A stretch of 64,000 bases of DNA from Solobacterium sp. (lineage in GTDB: Bacteria; Bacillota_I; Bacilli_A; Erysipelotrichales; Erysipelotrichaceae): contig JAKVKC010000013.1 of NCBI GenBank assembly GCA_022486705.1, forward strand, positions 1-64,000. Direction: 5' to 3'. Position 1 is the stretch's first letter. Each line of letters opens with the position of its first letter. Shown here piece by piece: positions 51,440 to 62,699 of the stretch. Below the pieces are notes generated by a model, which worked only from the letters and a program-made list of their open reading frames with translations, did no database searches and was not told the origin of the DNA. Made by a program: the position numbers and the translations under genes.

Positions 51440-54277
51440 CTTCTGATATTTCTTTGTCCAGGCAATTGCTTTCTTCAGATACTGTCCGGTCCAGGAAGCC
51501 GGAACTTTGACAATATCTTCTGGTGTTCCCTGGGCTACGATCGTACCGCCGTTATCGCCGCCTTCCGGGCCAAGATCAATGATCCAGTCTGCGCATTTGA
51601 TCACATCCATATTGTGCTCAATGACCACGACGGTATCGCCGTTGTCCACGATCCTTTCCAGGACCTCGACCAACCTTTTGACATCATCTGTATGCAGACC
51701 GGTCGTCGGTTCATCCAGGATATAGACAGCTTTCCCTGTCGGTCTCTTCTGCAGTTCCGATGCCAGCTTGACCCGCTGTGCTTCGCCGCCGGACAGGGTT
51801 GTTGAAGACTGGCCCAGCTTGACATAGCCTAAGCCCACATCATACAGCGTCTGCAGTTTGTTTTTGATCTTCGGATGATTCTGGAAGAACTGCAGTCCTT
51901 CTTCGACGCTCATTTCCAAGACATCATAGATGCTCTTGCCGCGATACGTGCACAGCAGTGTTTCTTCATTGTAGCGTTTGCCATGGCATACTTCGCACGG
52001 CACATACACATCCGGTAAGAAGTTCATTGAGATCACCTTCACGCCATCTCCCTGACATGCTTCGCATCTGCCTCCCTTTGTATTGAAAGAGAAGCGGCCT
52101 TTGTCATAGCCCCGCAGCCGTGCTTCCGGTGTCTTGGCAAAGACATCGCGGATATCATCAAAGACACCCGTATACGTTGCTGGATTGGAACGCGGCGTGC
52201 GCCCAATCGGCTGCTGATCGATCTCCACCAGCTTATCAATATTCTCTAAGCCTTTGATCGTCTTATATTTCCCCGGATGGATCTTCTGTCTGCCAAGTGC
52301 CTGCAGCACAGCTTTCATAAAGACATCATTGACCAGCGTTGATTTGCCGGATCCGGATACGCCCGTCACTAAAACGAACTTTCCTAACGGGATCTTCACA
52401 TTGATATTTTTAAGGTTATGCTCTGCAGCGCCTTTGATCTCTACGCATTTCCCATTTCCTTTTCTTCTGACTGCCGGCATCGGAACGACTCTGCGTCCCG
52501 ACAGGTAATCACCGGTAATGGAATTCTTTGCATGCATGACTTCTTCCGGCGTTCCAGCAGCCATCACCTGACCGCCATGGATGCCGGCACCAGGTCCGAT
52601 ATCCACAATATAATCACTTGCCAGCATCGTCTCTTCATCATGTTCTACCACGATCAAAGAATTGCCGAGATCGCGCATGGACTTCATTGTATTGATCAGT
52701 TTTGCATTATCTCTCTGATGCAGACCGATCGATGGTTCATCCATGACATACAGTACACCGGACAGCCGCGATCCAATCTGGGTCGCCAAGCGGATCCGCT
52801 GCGATTCACCGCCGGACAATGTACCGGCCAAGCGATCCAAAGTCAGATAATCTAAGCCAACATTCTGCAGAAATTCCAAACGATTGGTGATCTCTTTTAA
52901 AACAAGATCTGCGATCTGTTTTTTCTCTGTATCCAATTTCAGGTCTTTGATCCACTGCAGTGCCTTGGTCACCGACATCGCCGTAAATTCAGAAATATTC
53001 TTATCACCTACCCGCACGGACAGTGCCTGTTCATTCAATCTTCGGCCATGGCATTTCGGGCATTCGCTCTCGACCATGAAAGAATGATACCAATCCCGTG
53101 ACATCGAAGATGTCGTTTCACCGTATCTTCTTTCGATCAGATCTTTGACGCCCTCAATATAATCATTGCGGGAATACTTATTGCCGGAACTGGACTGCAG
53201 TTCATAGCGCACCGGCGCATCCGATCCATGCAGGATAATATCCAGCTGCTTTGCCGTAAAAGAAGCGATCGGCTTATCCATCGGGATCTTATATTTCCTG
53301 CATAGGATGGCAAAGGTCTGCCACTCAATATTGTCTGTACCGACAATGTTCTTATAGTAGCGGATCCCGCCTTCCATAATGGAAAGAGAACGATCTGGGA
53401 TCAGATTGTCCACATCCACTTCTTCCGTAAAGCCCAAGCCATGGCATACATCGCATGCCCCGATCGGTGCATTGAAGGAGAACAGTCTTGGCTCCAGCAC
53501 CGGTACGGAGAAACCGCAGATCGGGCAGGCATAGACCGAAGAGAAAAGCTTCTCTTCCGTGTTTGCCAATACTTTCACTCTGCCCTCGGCTAAATTCAGC
53601 GCCGTTTCAATGGAATCATGGATCCGGCTGCGGCTGTCTGCCGTCTTTACAATACGGTCTACTACAACATCGATATCATGGCGCTTATTCTTCTCCAGTT
53701 CGATGTCATCTTCCAGCATCTTGATCTCACCATCGACCCGTGCTCGGATATAGCCATCTTTCTGCAGTTTCGCAAACGTATCTTTGAAGGTGCCTTTTTT
53801 ATTTGAAATGATCGGTGCCAAGATCGTCAGCTTTGTCTTATCTTCCTTCTTCATCACGCTGTCGACCATTTCCTGCACCGTCTGGCCGGTAATCGGAATA
53901 TTGTGCTCTGGGCAGTAAGGCGTTCCTGTGCGCGCATATAAAAGGCGCAGGTAGTCATAGATCTCCGTGACCGTTCCTACCGTACTTCTGGGATTGTTGG
54001 AGGTTGTTTTCTGATCGATAGAGATCGCTGGCGACAAGCCTTCGATCAGTTCAACATTCGGCTTCTCGACGCCGCCGAGGAACTGTCTGGCATAGGCCGA
54101 CAATGATTCTACATATCTTCTCTGCCCTTCCGCATAGATCGTATCAAAGGCCAGTGAGGTCTTGCCGGATCCCGAAAGGCCTGTCATGACGACCAGTTTA
54201 TTCCGCGGAATATCCAGATCGATATTCTTCAGATTATTCTCTTTGGCTCCGCGGATAATGATCTTATCTTGTTCCAT
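51428..54277 (-). CDS. uvrA: Excinuclease ABC subunit A
   Basis: UvrA recognises damaged DNA and loads UvrB in nucleotide excision repair. The 949-aa protein has two ABC ATPase modules: Walker [14 protein letters not shown] (about 31) and [13 protein letters not shown] (about 635), two LSGGES/LSGGEA signatures, and zinc cysteines CPICGF...CDVCHG and CEACQGDG...CEVCHGK. Its ATG overlaps the mutS stop (TAATG). It is linked to mutS here, not to uvrB as in many relatives. Confidence 0.97.
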   Translation of the reverse strand: MEQDKIIIRGAKENNLKNIDLDIPRNKLVVMTGLSGSGKTSLAFDTIYAEGQRRYVESLSAYARQFLGGVEKPNVELIEGLSPAISIDQKTTSNNPRSTVGTVTEIYDYLRLLYARTGTPYCPEHNIPITGQTVQEMVDSVMKKEDKTKLTILAPIISNKKGTFKDTFAKLQKDGYIRARVDGEIKMLEDDIELEKNKRHDIDVVVDRIVKTADSRSRIHDSIETALNLAEGRVKVLANTEEKLFSSVYACPICGFSVPVLEPRLFSFNAPIGACDVCHGLGFTEEVDVDNLIPDRSLSIMEGGIRYYKNIVGTDNIEWQTFAILCRKYKIPMDKPIASFTAKQLDIILHGSDAPVRYELQSSSGNKYSRNDYIEGVKDLIERRYGETTSSMSRDWYHSFMVESECPKCHGRRLNEQALSVRVGDKNISEFTAMSVTKALQWIKDLKLDTEKKQIADLVLKEITNRLEFLQNVGLDYLTLDRLAGTLSGGESQRIRLATQIGSRLSGVLYVMDEPSIGLHQRDNAKLINTMKSMRDLGNSLIVVEHDEETMLASDYIVDIGPGAGIHGGQVMAAGTPEEVMHAKNSITGDYLSGRRVVPMPAVRRKGNGKCVEIKGAAEHNLKNINVKIPLGKFVLVTGVSGSGKSTLVNDVFMKAVLQALGRQKIHPGKYKTIKGLENIDKLVEIDQQPIGRTPRSNPATYTGVFDDIRDVFAKTPEARLRGYDKGRFSFNTKGGRCEACQGDGVKVISMNFLPDVYVPCEVCHGKRYNEETLLCTYRGKSIYDVLEMSVEEGLQFFQNHPKIKNKLQTLYDVGLGYVKLGQSSTTLSGGEAQRVKLASELQKRPTGKAVYILDEPTTGLHTDDVKRLVEVLERIVDNGDTVVVIEHNMDVIKCADWIIDLGPEGGDNGGTIVAQGTPEDIVKVPASWTGQYLKKAIAWTKKYQKKGE

Positions 54278-56805
54278 TACTTTTTCTTTGCCTCCGTATA
54301 CAGATCATTCAGCATCTCCCATGCCTGATGAGGGGACAGATCATCCGGGCTGACCATCAGAAGCTTTTCTTTCAACGCATCTGCCTGGGCATCTTCCTTT
54401 TTCATTTCAACGACCTGGAAGTTCTGCTGAACAACACGCTTTCTGCTCTCCAATTCATTCTGCAGATCCTTGGCCCGATCCAACACAGAATCCGGCAGAC
54501 CGGCAAGCCGCGCAACATTGATGCCAAAAGAACGGCCGGCCGCACCGTCTTTTATCTTATACAGGAAAGTTACCTTTTCGTCATCTGCTTTGACCGCCAC
54601 ATGAACATTTCTGACACCTGGAACATTGTCGCTCAAAGCTGTCAGTTCATGATAATGCGTACTGAACATCGTCTTGGCATGAAGACAGGATGCGATATAT
54701 TCGATCATTGCCTGGGCCAATGCCATACCATCATACGTGCTGGTACCTCTGCCGATCTCATCGAACAGGATCAGTGAATGATCCGTCGCGTCCTGCAGTG
54801 CACGGTTGGCTTCGCTCATTTCCACCATGAACGTTGACTGTCCTGACAGAATATCATCGGAAGCACCGATGCGCGTAAAGATCTTGTCGAAGATCGGCAT
54901 CCGGCAGCTCTTGGCTGGCACAAAGCATCCGATCTGCGCCATGACGACCAGCAGTGCTGTCTGTCTCATATATGTTGATTTGCCGCCCATGTTCGGTCCG
55001 GTGATCAATAGAATACTGCTGTCATGATCCATCTTTACTGAATTGGCAACATACTTTGGATCCTTCATCATTTCGTCCAGGATCGGATGTCTGCCATTCT
55101 CAATATCCAGTTCATCCTCCGTGAAGACAGGACGCACATAGCCATATCTGCTGGAAGCTTCCGCCAATGCTGCATAGCAGTCGATCTCTGCCAAAGCACG
55201 TGCCATCTTCTGCAGTTTCGGCAGATAGCCTTTGATCCGATCCAGGATCTTCTGGAACAATTGTTTCTCGATCCGGATCGCATTCTCTTCGGCATGCAGG
55301 ATCGCATCTTCTTTTTCTTTCAGTTCCGGCGAGATGAATCGTTCATTGTTCGTCAGTGTCTGCTTGCGGATATAGCCCCATTCCGGCTTTACTTCTTTCG
55401 CTGCCGCCTTGGAGATCTCAATATAATAGCCAAAGATCTTATTGTATCCGATTTTCAGTGTCTTGATCCCTGTCTTTTCTTTTTCACGGATCTCCATATT
55501 TGCGATGAAATCACGTCCGCCCTTCTGGATCGTCCGTGCTTCATCCAATTCCTGATCATAGCCATCTTTGAACATACCGCCGTCAGATACTAAAAGCGGC
55601 GGGTCTTCAACAAAGGCATCCTTCAGTTCCTGATACAGATCATTCAGAGGATCCATTGCTGTATATGCCGAGAATTCATCGCTCTGCAGATGTGTCAGGA
55701 TCGTCGGCACTTCAGCCAAGGTCTTGACCAGCCTCTGGCAATCGACCGCATTGGCTGTATTCATCGCACATCTTGCGATCAATCTCTGCAGATCATAAAC
55801 ATTGCTCATGGCATCCCGCACTGCCTGCCGATCCATAAAGTTCTTCATCAGCCACTCGGTACGGTCATAGCGCTTCTCGATCTGGGCTTTATTGATCAAA
55901 GGACGTTCGATCCATTTGCGCAGCTGTCTGGATCCCATCGCACTGCGGCATGTATCCAAAAAGGACCACAGGGTGATCGCTTTGCCATTTTCATGCAGAG
56001 GAATGGTCAGTTCCAGATTCTGTCTGGTGCTGTAATCCATATACAGCGTTTCATCTTCCTGATTGTAGACAGCTGTCTGCAGATGCGCGAGCATATGCTT
56101 CTGTGTCGCTTCCAGGTAGTTCAGCATCATGCCATATGCCGACCGATCGTATTCCTTGGTGATCTTTTCAGCCAAAGGAAGATATTCTTCTTTGATCGTA
56201 TCATCTTCACAATAGGAGATCACGACATGCATCTCACGCAGCATCTGAATGATCTTTTCCCGGAAACCTTTATGTACAACGATCTCCCGTACATTATTCT
56301 TCAGAATGGTCTGGATCAAAGTATTATCTTTATGATCAACATCTTCCACAAAATTCTCACCGGTGCTCATCTCTGTAAAAGCAAGCGAATAGCCATAGCC
56401 ATGATCATTGACCGCTGCCAGATACACCGATGCTTTTTCATCCGTGATCTCATCCATGACAGTGCCTGGTGTAATGACCCGGATGACATCCCGTTCGACC
56501 AGACCGACTGCTTCTTTTGGATCCTGCATCTGTTCAACGATGGCGATCTTATATCCTCTGGCTACCAGCCGCTGCAGATAGCTCTGCACTGCATGATGAG
56601 GCACACCGCACATCGGCACTTTATCTTCCACACCCGCGCTCTTGCCCGTCAGGATCAGATCCAATTCTTTTGATGCGATCTTCGCATCCTCAAAGAACAT
56701 TTCATAGAAATCACCGATACGATAAAAGACCAAAGCGTCAGGATACTGTTTCTTCACGCTCAGGTAATGCTGCATCATCGGTGTATATGTTTTTTCTTTT
56801 GCCAT
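54277..56805 (-). CDS. mutS: DNA mismatch repair protein MutS
   Basis: MutS recognises mismatches. The 842-aa protein starts with the mismatch-binding domain ([20 protein letters not shown], with the Phe-x-Glu of FYEMF region) and has Walker [15 protein letters not shown] (about 600-613), [16 protein letters not shown] and the C-terminal HTH region. A Lys-rich tail ends it. It is upstream of and translationally coupled to uvrA; no mutL is seen within the window. An extended -10 promoter lies upstream. Confidence 0.97.
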   Translation of the reverse strand: MAKEKTYTPMMQHYLSVKKQYPDALVFYRIGDFYEMFFEDAKIASKELDLILTGKSAGVEDKVPMCGVPHHAVQSYLQRLVARGYKIAIVEQMQDPKEAVGLVERDVIRVITPGTVMDEITDEKASVYLAAVNDHGYGYSLAFTEMSTGENFVEDVDHKDNTLIQTILKNNVREIVVHKGFREKIIQMLREMHVVISYCEDDTIKEEYLPLAEKITKEYDRSAYGMMLNYLEATQKHMLAHLQTAVYNQEDETLYMDYSTRQNLELTIPLHENGKAITLWSFLDTCRSAMGSRQLRKWIERPLINKAQIEKRYDRTEWLMKNFMDRQAVRDAMSNVYDLQRLIARCAMNTANAVDCQRLVKTLAEVPTILTHLQSDEFSAYTAMDPLNDLYQELKDAFVEDPPLLVSDGGMFKDGYDQELDEARTIQKGGRDFIANMEIREKEKTGIKTLKIGYNKIFGYYIEISKAAAKEVKPEWGYIRKQTLTNNERFISPELKEKEDAILHAEENAIRIEKQLFQKILDRIKGYLPKLQKMARALAEIDCYAALAEASSRYGYVRPVFTEDELDIENGRHPILDEMMKDPKYVANSVKMDHDSSILLITGPNMGGKSTYMRQTALLVVMAQIGCFVPAKSCRMPIFDKIFTRIGASDDILSGQSTFMVEMSEANRALQDATDHSLILFDEIGRGTSTYDGMALAQAMIEYIASCLHAKTMFSTHYHELTALSDNVPGVRNVHVAVKADDEKVTFLYKIKDGAAGRSFGINVARLAGLPDSVLDRAKDLQNELESRKRVVQQNFQVVEMKKEDAQADALKEKLLMVSPDDLSPHQAWEMLNDLYTEAKKK

Positions 56806-56830
56806 AGCTGCCTCGTTTCAATCACGCATC

Positions 56831-56839
56831 ATTATATCA
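56831..56839 (-). promoter_or_regulatory. mutS: mutS-uvrA promoter, extended -10
   Basis: On the minus strand TGATATAAT (TATAAT at 56831-56836 with TG one base upstream) is an extended -10; the -35 is weak. Confidence 0.6.
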
Positions 56840-56871
56840 TATGCCCTTCTTTCCAATCTCTGCTGCTCAAA

Positions 56872-56897
56872 GAAAAAACTGCATATTTCAGCAGTTC
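56872..56897 (-). terminator. Terminator of nadK-PTS operon
   Basis: On the minus strand AACTGC-TGAAATAT-GCAGTT is followed by TTTTC. It overlaps the stop of the PTS gene. Confidence 0.75.
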
Positions 56898-58464
56898 ATT
56901 CATCCTCTTTCATTTTCATGATCCGGACCGAATCCCGCATCATCTGCGCAATTCCCAAGCGAACCATTGTCGACCCTGCGCCATAGCATAGCCGGAAGCC
57001 TGTGCGTGTTTCATAAACACGATAAGATCCAAGTTCTTTTAAGCGCGGAATGTCGACCTTCTGCGGATCATATACCTGGATCGTCAGCTGAGCGATCGAA
57101 GACTGCACCATTTTAATATTTTCGACGCCGCCGACCGCTTTGACCGTACCATCTACCAGCCGTGCTTTATCACCTGTATTGAAGAGATCAATTGCCCCAT
57201 GTCTGAAATACAGTCTTGTCGCAAAGAAATATACAAGCATGGTGATCACACCGACAATGACAATGATGATGATCGACATCTGCAGAGAAGGAACAGATAG
57301 GTATGACAGCAGTTCCGGCAGTGATCCAGGCAATGCACTGACTGTATTGGAAGCAGGCGCCGTATAGCCCAGATAGCAATGCAGAGAAGGCAGAATGCCA
57401 AACAGGATCCCCGAGCAGGCAAGATGGAAAAAGAATAGTAAAGGACAGAGGATCAGCAGGAGCATATCCAATGGCAGAAGCGTTCCGCTCATGATAGAAA
57501 CAATTGTTACGGCAATGGCCAGCAGGCGTTTGCGCTGCCGTTCGATCGGATCCGTATATAAAGAGAACATTGCCCAGATCATGCCCGGTACCGCAAACAG
57601 ATTCAGAATATAGTACGGTGTAATGAAACGCCCAGCCATGCCATTGACGCCGCCGCTCAGCAGCTGCGATGCCCAGATATTGACGTCCCCAGCTATCGAT
57701 GCCCCGGCAAGATTGACCCATGTTCCGCCGCTTGTTCCATACCAGAATGGCTGACGGATCATTGTGCCTAGGCCAAGTGTATTTAAAAGTCCATCCAGAA
57801 TGCCATACAGTGTCAGATTGATCGGATTCGTTGTATCAACCGCAATAAAACTGATCAGCTTCTGAATGCCCATGATGGCATATGGCCAGACATAGCTCAT
57901 CGCAATGCCCGCAAGAAAGCAGAAAAAGATCGTACAGATCGTACATGCCGCTTCCCACGAAATAAAACCAAAGAAGCCGTATTCATTTTTCTTCTTGGAA
58001 CGATTGAAGCACATCAATGTAATGATCACCACGATCGACGTACCGATGATCCCTGTCTGCAGCGGATAGTGAGTGCCATTCTGCATCGAAGCGATCGTAC
58101 TGCTTCCCACTGACATGCCGAAGATACTGCTGTAAGCCGTCGATACCAGATTTGCTTTGGCAAAGAAAGCTGTCGCCGCCAAATATGCGGCATATCCTGC
58201 AAAGCAGGATATAAAGGTCGTCCCTGCCCCGCCTTTGCGGGCAGATAAGCGGATCATGATCAGGACGGGAAAATTAACGATCAGAAAACGTCCGGTCATC
58301 TGCATCATCTCGGCAATCTTTGAAGCCGTCTCATTGTTCAATGCCTCACCGAAACCAAACGTCGGATTCGTCACCAGATTGCCAACGCCCAGCAGGATCA
58401 CAGCCAAAAAAACAATTTCCAATGGGAACTTCAGTATTTCAAATAATGAATGCCATCTGCGCAT
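56896..58464 (-). CDS. PTS EIICB-like protein lacking the EIIB cysteine
   Basis: The 522-aa protein has an EIIC domain of the glucose/maltose superfamily (residues about 1-400, ten or so helices, with GFGEALN and NLTLYGILDGLLNTLG) and a C-terminal EIIB-like domain (about 430-522). In active EIIB domains the motif is DxCxTRLR; here the aligned residues are QSSIAQLT, with Ser456 where Cys is expected and TR replaced by AQ. No EIIA is present. RBS AGGAGAG precedes ATG, 15 nt after nadK. It may be a regulator or a non-PTS transporter; transport by phosphorylation looks unlikely. Confidence 0.85.
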   Translation of the reverse strand: MRRWHSLFEILKFPLEIVFLAVILLGVGNLVTNPTFGFGEALNNETASKIAEMMQMTGRFLIVNFPVLIMIRLSARKGGAGTTFISCFAGYAAYLAATAFFAKANLVSTAYSSIFGMSVGSSTIASMQNGTHYPLQTGIIGTSIVVIITLMCFNRSKKKNEYGFFGFISWEAACTICTIFFCFLAGIAMSYVWPYAIMGIQKLISFIAVDTTNPINLTLYGILDGLLNTLGLGTMIRQPFWYGTSGGTWVNLAGASIAGDVNIWASQLLSGGVNGMAGRFITPYYILNLFAVPGMIWAMFSLYTDPIERQRKRLLAIAVTIVSIMSGTLLPLDMLLLILCPLLFFFHLACSGILFGILPSLHCYLGYTAPASNTVSALPGSLPELLSYLSVPSLQMSIIIIVIVGVITMLVYFFATRLYFRHGAIDLFNTGDKARLVDGTVKAVGGVENIKMVQSSIAQLTIQVYDPQKVDIPRLKELGSYRVYETRTGFRLCYGAGSTMVRLGIAQMMRDSVRIMKMKEDE

Positions 58465-58479
58465 GATCTCTCCTGTGTT

Positions 58480-59256
58480 CTAGAACAATGACTTCAGTCT
58501 CTCGTAATAAGATACTTTTCTTCCCCGCAGCATATGCACAGCACAATGCCGCCAGATATTGACATGGATCTCTTTTGCTTCATCAATATTATAAACATCA
58601 GAATCCACGCCAAGCAGTGCTCCTTGGAATGATTCGCTCTTAAAGATCAGATCTGTTCCTGATTTCAGGATCAGCGGTGCATCCAGCGAACGATACTTGG
58701 AATGATGGATCCCTGATATTTCGGTCAGCTCGATAAAGTCCAAGCCTTCATCAATGACTGCTCCGCCAAGGGAACGATTGTAAGCTGTCGACCCCAGCTG
58801 TGTGCATACGCACATGCCTGTACCGCGGAAAGTTTCGAATTTTTCACCATTGATGCAGACATCCATGACCTGTGTCCTTGCCGCATTCTCAATACGGATC
58901 TCATTGATGCCGAAATATTCCTGATCCCCGATCCGCACCTGTAAAAGCGGATAGATCACTTCTTCTCCCTGGCCATTGACCAATGCTGCCATGAATTCTT
59001 CAAGATCGCAGTCGCGATAATCCGTATAGAAACCAAGCGTTCCTGTATGGATGCCATAGAAACGCACATGATTCAGTCTGCCCATGAACTTGTGAACGGC
59101 ATAGATAAAAGTGCCATCCCCGCCAACCACGATCACGGTATGAGGATCTTCATCATCTTCTTTAAAGTTAGGATCCTGCTTCAATTGTGCTTCAATCTTT
59201 TTCTTCAGTTCAGCCGATATCGGATCAGGCCGATGAATGATCGTATAGTTTTCCAT
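58480..59256 (-). CDS. nadK: NAD kinase
   Basis: NadK phosphorylates NAD to NADP. The 258-aa protein has the family GGDGT motif (about residues 43-47), then HTGTLGFYTD and the conserved TAYNRSLGGA. The start is MENYTII or the ATG two codons earlier (59262); GAAGAGAG spacing favours 59256. It sits between metG and the PTS-like gene, in one transcript with the latter. Confidence 0.93.
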   Translation of the reverse strand: MENYTIIHRPDPISAELKKKIEAQLKQDPNFKEDDEDPHTVIVVGGDGTFIYAVHKFMGRLNHVRFYGIHTGTLGFYTDYRDCDLEEFMAALVNGQGEEVIYPLLQVRIGDQEYFGINEIRIENAARTQVMDVCINGEKFETFRGTGMCVCTQLGSTAYNRSLGGAVIDEGLDFIELTEISGIHHSKYRSLDAPLILKSGTDLIFKSESFQGALLGVDSDVYNIDEAKEIHVNIWRHCAVHMLRGRKVSYYERLKSLF

Positions 59257-59329
59257 AAGCATTCTCTCTTCTGTTTTAGTATACAACATTCCGTGCTGCT
59301 TTGTGATTGATGACGTGATCCTCACATAG

Positions 59330-59385
59330 TAAAAGACATGAAGTTCCTGTCTGCATGGATACAGGAACCTCATGTCTAATTTTGT
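59330..59385 (-). terminator. metG terminator
   Basis: On the minus strand AGACATGAGGTTCCTGT...ACAGGAACTTCATGTCT is a long near-perfect stem followed by TTTTAC. Confidence 0.88.
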
Positions 59386-59404
59386 TAATTTATATCAGCT
59401 TTGA

Positions 59405-61363
59405 TCAGCTGACTTTAGATCCTGGCTTCAGTCCGCCGTTCACTTCAACTAAGCAGATCTCTTTGCCATCTTTGCCAGCTAACAGCATGCCATCGGATTC
59501 AACACCTCTTAACACGGCTTTCTTCAGATTGCAGATGACAACAACATACTTGCCGATGACCTGCCCTGGTGTATAGCTCTGTGCTAAGCCAGATACGATC
59601 TGTCTTGGCTTTTCTTCACCGCAGTCTACTGACAGTACATAGAGTTTGTCAGCATCCGGATGTCTTTCACAGGAAAGTACTTTGGCAACTCTGAGATCCA
59701 ATTTTTGGAAATCATTGATGGTGACCTCAGGCATCGCTGCCTGTTCTTCCTTCTGTTTTGCAGAAGACACCGCGGCCTGCTGCTTTTCTTCAATCACAGC
59801 AACTTTTGCCATGACTTCTTTTTCATCCAGACGGGCAAACAGGATCTCCGGCTTGCTGGTGATCTGAATATCTGTTTCCAGTTTCCCGAATTCCTGTATA
59901 TCATCATAGGATGTCATCTTTGTATTCAGCTGTCTCAGAATGTTTGCAGATGTATCCGGCAGGAATGGTTCCATTAGGACGGCCGCAATTCTGACGGATT
60001 CCAGCAGGTTGTACAGAACGGTTGCCAAACGGGCAATCTTATCTGGATCTTTTGCCAGTGTCCATGGTGCTGTTTCATCAATATATTTATTGCATCTGGA
60101 GAAGAGATCAAGAATATCCTGGATCGCATCTGCAACATGCAGTGTTTCCATTCTGTCATGCACGGTCTTTACTGTTTCAATGACAGCTTTCTTCAGGTCC
60201 TCATCGATTGCTTCATCTTCCTGCGGATTGGCTACCATGCCATTGAAATACTTGTTCTGCATGGACAGTGTACGATTGACCAAGTTGCCTAGATTATTAG
60301 CCAGATCGCTGTTGATCCTCTCGATCATCAGATCATATGTAATATGTCCATCCTGTGCAAAAGGCATTTCATGAAGCATGATGTATCTGACCGCATCGAC
60401 ACCGAAAAGATCTACCAGATCATCCGCATAGATTACATTGCCCTTTGACTTTGACATCTTGTCATTGCCTGTCAGCAGCCACGGATGTCCAAAGATCTGC
60501 TTTGGCAGAGGCTCGCCCAATGCCATCAGCATGATCGGCCAATAGATCGTATGGAATCTGACAATATCTTTTCCGATCAGGTGCAGATCAGCCGGCCAAT
60601 ACTTATGGTACAGCGGATCGCTGTTCCCATCCGCATCATAGCCTAAGCCGGTAATATAGTTGGTCAGTGCATCGATCCATACATAGACAACGTGCTTTGG
60701 ATCAAAGTCTACCGGAATGCCCCACTTGAAGGATGTACGGGATACGCACAGATCCTGCAGTCCTGGCTTCAGAAAGTTGTTGATCATTTCATTCTTTCTG
60801 CTTTCCGGCTGAATGAAATGAGGATGATCTTCAATATACTTCAGCAGGCGATCCGCATATTTGCTTGCTTTGAAGAAATACGCTTCTTCCTGCATCTCTT
60901 TCAGTTCTGAACCGCAGACTGGGCACTTGCCATCTTCCGTGATCTGCGACTTGGTATAGAAGGCTTCACACTCTTGGCAATATAAGCCATCGTAGTGTCC
61001 CTTGTAGATGTCTCCCTGATCATACAATTTCTTAAAGATCTTCTGTACCTGCTTCTCATGATACGGATCGGTCGTGCGCATGAATTTATCGTAGCTGATA
61101 TTCATGCAGTCGAACTGTCCTTTGATCACGCCGGATACTTCATCAACGAATTCCTTCGGTGTGATGCCTGCTGCTTTAGCGCGGTCTTCTACTTTCTGCC
61201 CATGCTCATCTGTACCTGTCTGAAAGCGTACATCAAAGCCTTCCAGTCTCTTGTAGCGGGCAATAGAATCTGCCAATACAATTTCGTAGACGTTGCCGAT
61301 GTGCGGTTTGCCTGATGTGTAGGCAATTGCCGTTGTAATGTAATAAGGTTTCTTGTTTTCCAT
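59405..61363 (-). CDS. metG: Methionyl-tRNA synthetase
   Basis: Class I synthetase charging tRNA-Met. GKPHIGNVYE is the HIGH motif, NDKMSKSKGN the KMSKS motif, and CQECEAF...CPVCGSE the zinc knuckle. The 652-aa protein has a C-terminal tRNA-binding/EMAP domain (about 545-652, DLRVAKVLSCERHPDADKLY). AAGGAGG lies upstream of ATG. The T-box at 61385-61610 controls it. Confidence 0.97.
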   Translation of the reverse strand: MENKKPYYITTAIAYTSGKPHIGNVYEIVLADSIARYKRLEGFDVRFQTGTDEHGQKVEDRAKAAGITPKEFVDEVSGVIKGQFDCMNISYDKFMRTTDPYHEKQVQKIFKKLYDQGDIYKGHYDGLYCQECEAFYTKSQITEDGKCPVCGSELKEMQEEAYFFKASKYADRLLKYIEDHPHFIQPESRKNEMINNFLKPGLQDLCVSRTSFKWGIPVDFDPKHVVYVWIDALTNYITGLGYDADGNSDPLYHKYWPADLHLIGKDIVRFHTIYWPIMLMALGEPLPKQIFGHPWLLTGNDKMSKSKGNVIYADDLVDLFGVDAVRYIMLHEMPFAQDGHITYDLMIERINSDLANNLGNLVNRTLSMQNKYFNGMVANPQEDEAIDEDLKKAVIETVKTVHDRMETLHVADAIQDILDLFSRCNKYIDETAPWTLAKDPDKIARLATVLYNLLESVRIAAVLMEPFLPDTSANILRQLNTKMTSYDDIQEFGKLETDIQITSKPEILFARLDEKEVMAKVAVIEEKQQAAVSSAKQKEEQAAMPEVTINDFQKLDLRVAKVLSCERHPDADKLYVLSVDCGEEKPRQIVSGLAQSYTPGQVIGKYVVVICNLKKAVLRGVESDGMLLAGKDGKEICLVEVNGGLKPGSKVS

Positions 61364-61384
61364 ATTTCTGCGTGACCTCCTTAA

Positions 61385-61610
61385 CTAAAAAGACATCCCA
61401 AATGAAAGGACGTCTTGCACGCGTTACCACCTTTGTCTTCTTTCCTATCATTATAGGAAAACTCTCTGTTGGTTTTAACGGAGTCCTTCCGGAACATGCT
61501 CATCGCACATTCAGCTCCAAGATCATTTTCATTTATCACCAATTATGCATTCTCACCCTTCTGCATTCTCTTTTTAACTGATTGATAAACTACTCTTCTT
61601 TTCTCTGCTT
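61385..61610 (-). promoter_or_regulatory. T-box leader of metG
   Basis: On the minus strand the leader has GGTGAGA early, the T-box AAAGGTGGTAACGCGTG (61419-61435) and a terminator AAGACGTCC...GGGATGTCTT followed by TTTT (61385-61416). A Met ATG (61495-61497) in the sequence GAGCATGTTCC is a candidate specifier. Confidence 0.9.
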
Positions 61611-61621
61611 TTGACCACTCA

Positions 61622-61649
61622 ATTATACGTGAATGTGTTTCTTTTGCAA
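61622..61649 (-). promoter_or_regulatory. metG promoter
   Basis: On the minus strand TTGCAA (61644-61649) and TATAAT (61622-61627) are 16 bp apart, immediately upstream of the T-box leader. Confidence 0.78.
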
Positions 61650-61699
61650 AGAAATATCCAAAGGATGCGCCGAAAAATATATGCATTATACACTCGCAA

Positions 61700-61725
61700 A
61701 AGAAAAGCCCTCTTTGCAGAGGACC
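61700..61725 (-). terminator. Lipoprotein gene terminator
   Basis: On the minus strand GTCCTCT-GCAA-AGAGGGC is followed by TTTTCTTTT. Confidence 0.78.
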
Positions 61726-61735
61726 TGTTATCATC

Positions 61736-62470
61736 TTAGTTTGTCTGTGTTTCCCAATTTGCAAGATCCGGGAGATCAATCGAGGTATTGTTCCAATCAG
61801 AATATTCTCCCCTGATGTCATAGACATATGTGACATCTGTGGAGCTGACTTCGCCTGAAGCAGTCAGTGTATAGCTGATGCTCTTCATGTTGTGGTCTTT
61901 ATCAATGACAAAGCTGATATCGCTGACACTGATATCCATGCCGCTGAGATCTGTATTGGTGGAACTTCCGGCAGAAGAAAGAATATTCTTGTACAGTTCC
62001 TCTGCTTTATCGCTCTTCAATGTGCATGTCAGATCATAATCGGTACCGTCTTTTTTCATCTGCACTGTATCAAAGTCCTCATATTTCTGCATCATCAAAC
62101 TGGCAGATGCTTCGGAACTGTCATAATATTCCACGCTCTTCTCACCATTGGATTCGATATATGCTTCCTGATCTTTGATCCACATTTCCATTTCCGTCTG
62201 CTGGCCAAGCAGTTCCATCGTCATCTTGATATTGCCGGTGACTTTGCTGGAATCATTGAAATCGATCATTTTCATATCCATGGTGATCGGCATTTCCATA
62301 GTCTGCCCAGATACTTCTACCGTCATATCCATTGTGATGGATGAAGTAACACTGCTGCTCTTAAAAGCCTGATCATATGCCTTCTGGTAAACGCTCTCTT
62401 CGCTTTCTGCACATCCTGCCAAGGACATGCATAAGGCAGCGCTCAATGCTGCTGAGATGAATTTTTTCAT
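61736..62470 (-). CDS. Lipoprotein, DUF6612-like
   Basis: The 244-aa protein has a lipoprotein signal peptide with lipobox LAGC (Cys about residue 20) and a Ser/Thr/Met-rich beta domain (SITMDMTVEVSGQTMEMP...) typical of small LolA/LppX-like extracytoplasmic proteins. RBS AGGGGAAAAAG lies upstream of ATG. Function unknown. Its maturation needs an active Lgt, which the fusion at 49069-50415 may not provide. Confidence 0.85.
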   Translation of the reverse strand: MKKFISAALSAALCMSLAGCAESEESVYQKAYDQAFKSSSVTSSITMDMTVEVSGQTMEMPITMDMKMIDFNDSSKVTGNIKMTMELLGQQTEMEMWIKDQEAYIESNGEKSVEYYDSSEASASLMMQKYEDFDTVQMKKDGTDYDLTCTLKSDKAEELYKNILSSAGSSTNTDLSGMDISVSDISFVIDKDHNMKSISYTLTASGEVSSTDVTYVYDIRGEYSDWNNTSIDLPDLANWETQTN

Positions 62471-62571
62471 TTCTTTTTCCCCTTTTATTGGTTTTTATTC
62501 CGAAATATCATTGATCATTCATCGGTATTCCTGAGTGTTCAACTATACCTGTGAAGTATGATTTTGTAAAT

Positions 62572-62600
62572 TTTATAGAATATTTTCTAACTTTTTGCAA
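62572..62600 (-). promoter_or_regulatory. Lipoprotein gene promoter
   Basis: On the minus strand TTGCAA (62595-62600) and TATAAA (62572-62577) are 17 bp apart. It is divergent from the csp promoter, 8 bp away. Confidence 0.68.
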
Positions 62601-62607
62601 ATTATCC

Positions 62608-62636
62608 TTGTTTTTTGTATTTCAATAATCTATGAT
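62608..62636 (+). promoter_or_regulatory. Cold-shock gene promoter
   Basis: On plus TTGTTT (62608-62613) and TATGAT (62631-62636) are 17 bp apart, giving a 5' leader of about 57 nt as is usual for cold-shock genes. Confidence 0.68.
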
Positions 62637-62699
62637 AAGTCCTGTATAGAAGTTATCTTATAGCTTATTTATACGTAGAAGAGGAGATTTACAAGTTAC

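Noticed and set aside
55690-56673. 327-codon frame on plus, antisense to mutS
   Set aside because: Shadow of mutS; composition (His, Ile, Phe rich) is that of a reverse-frame artefact.
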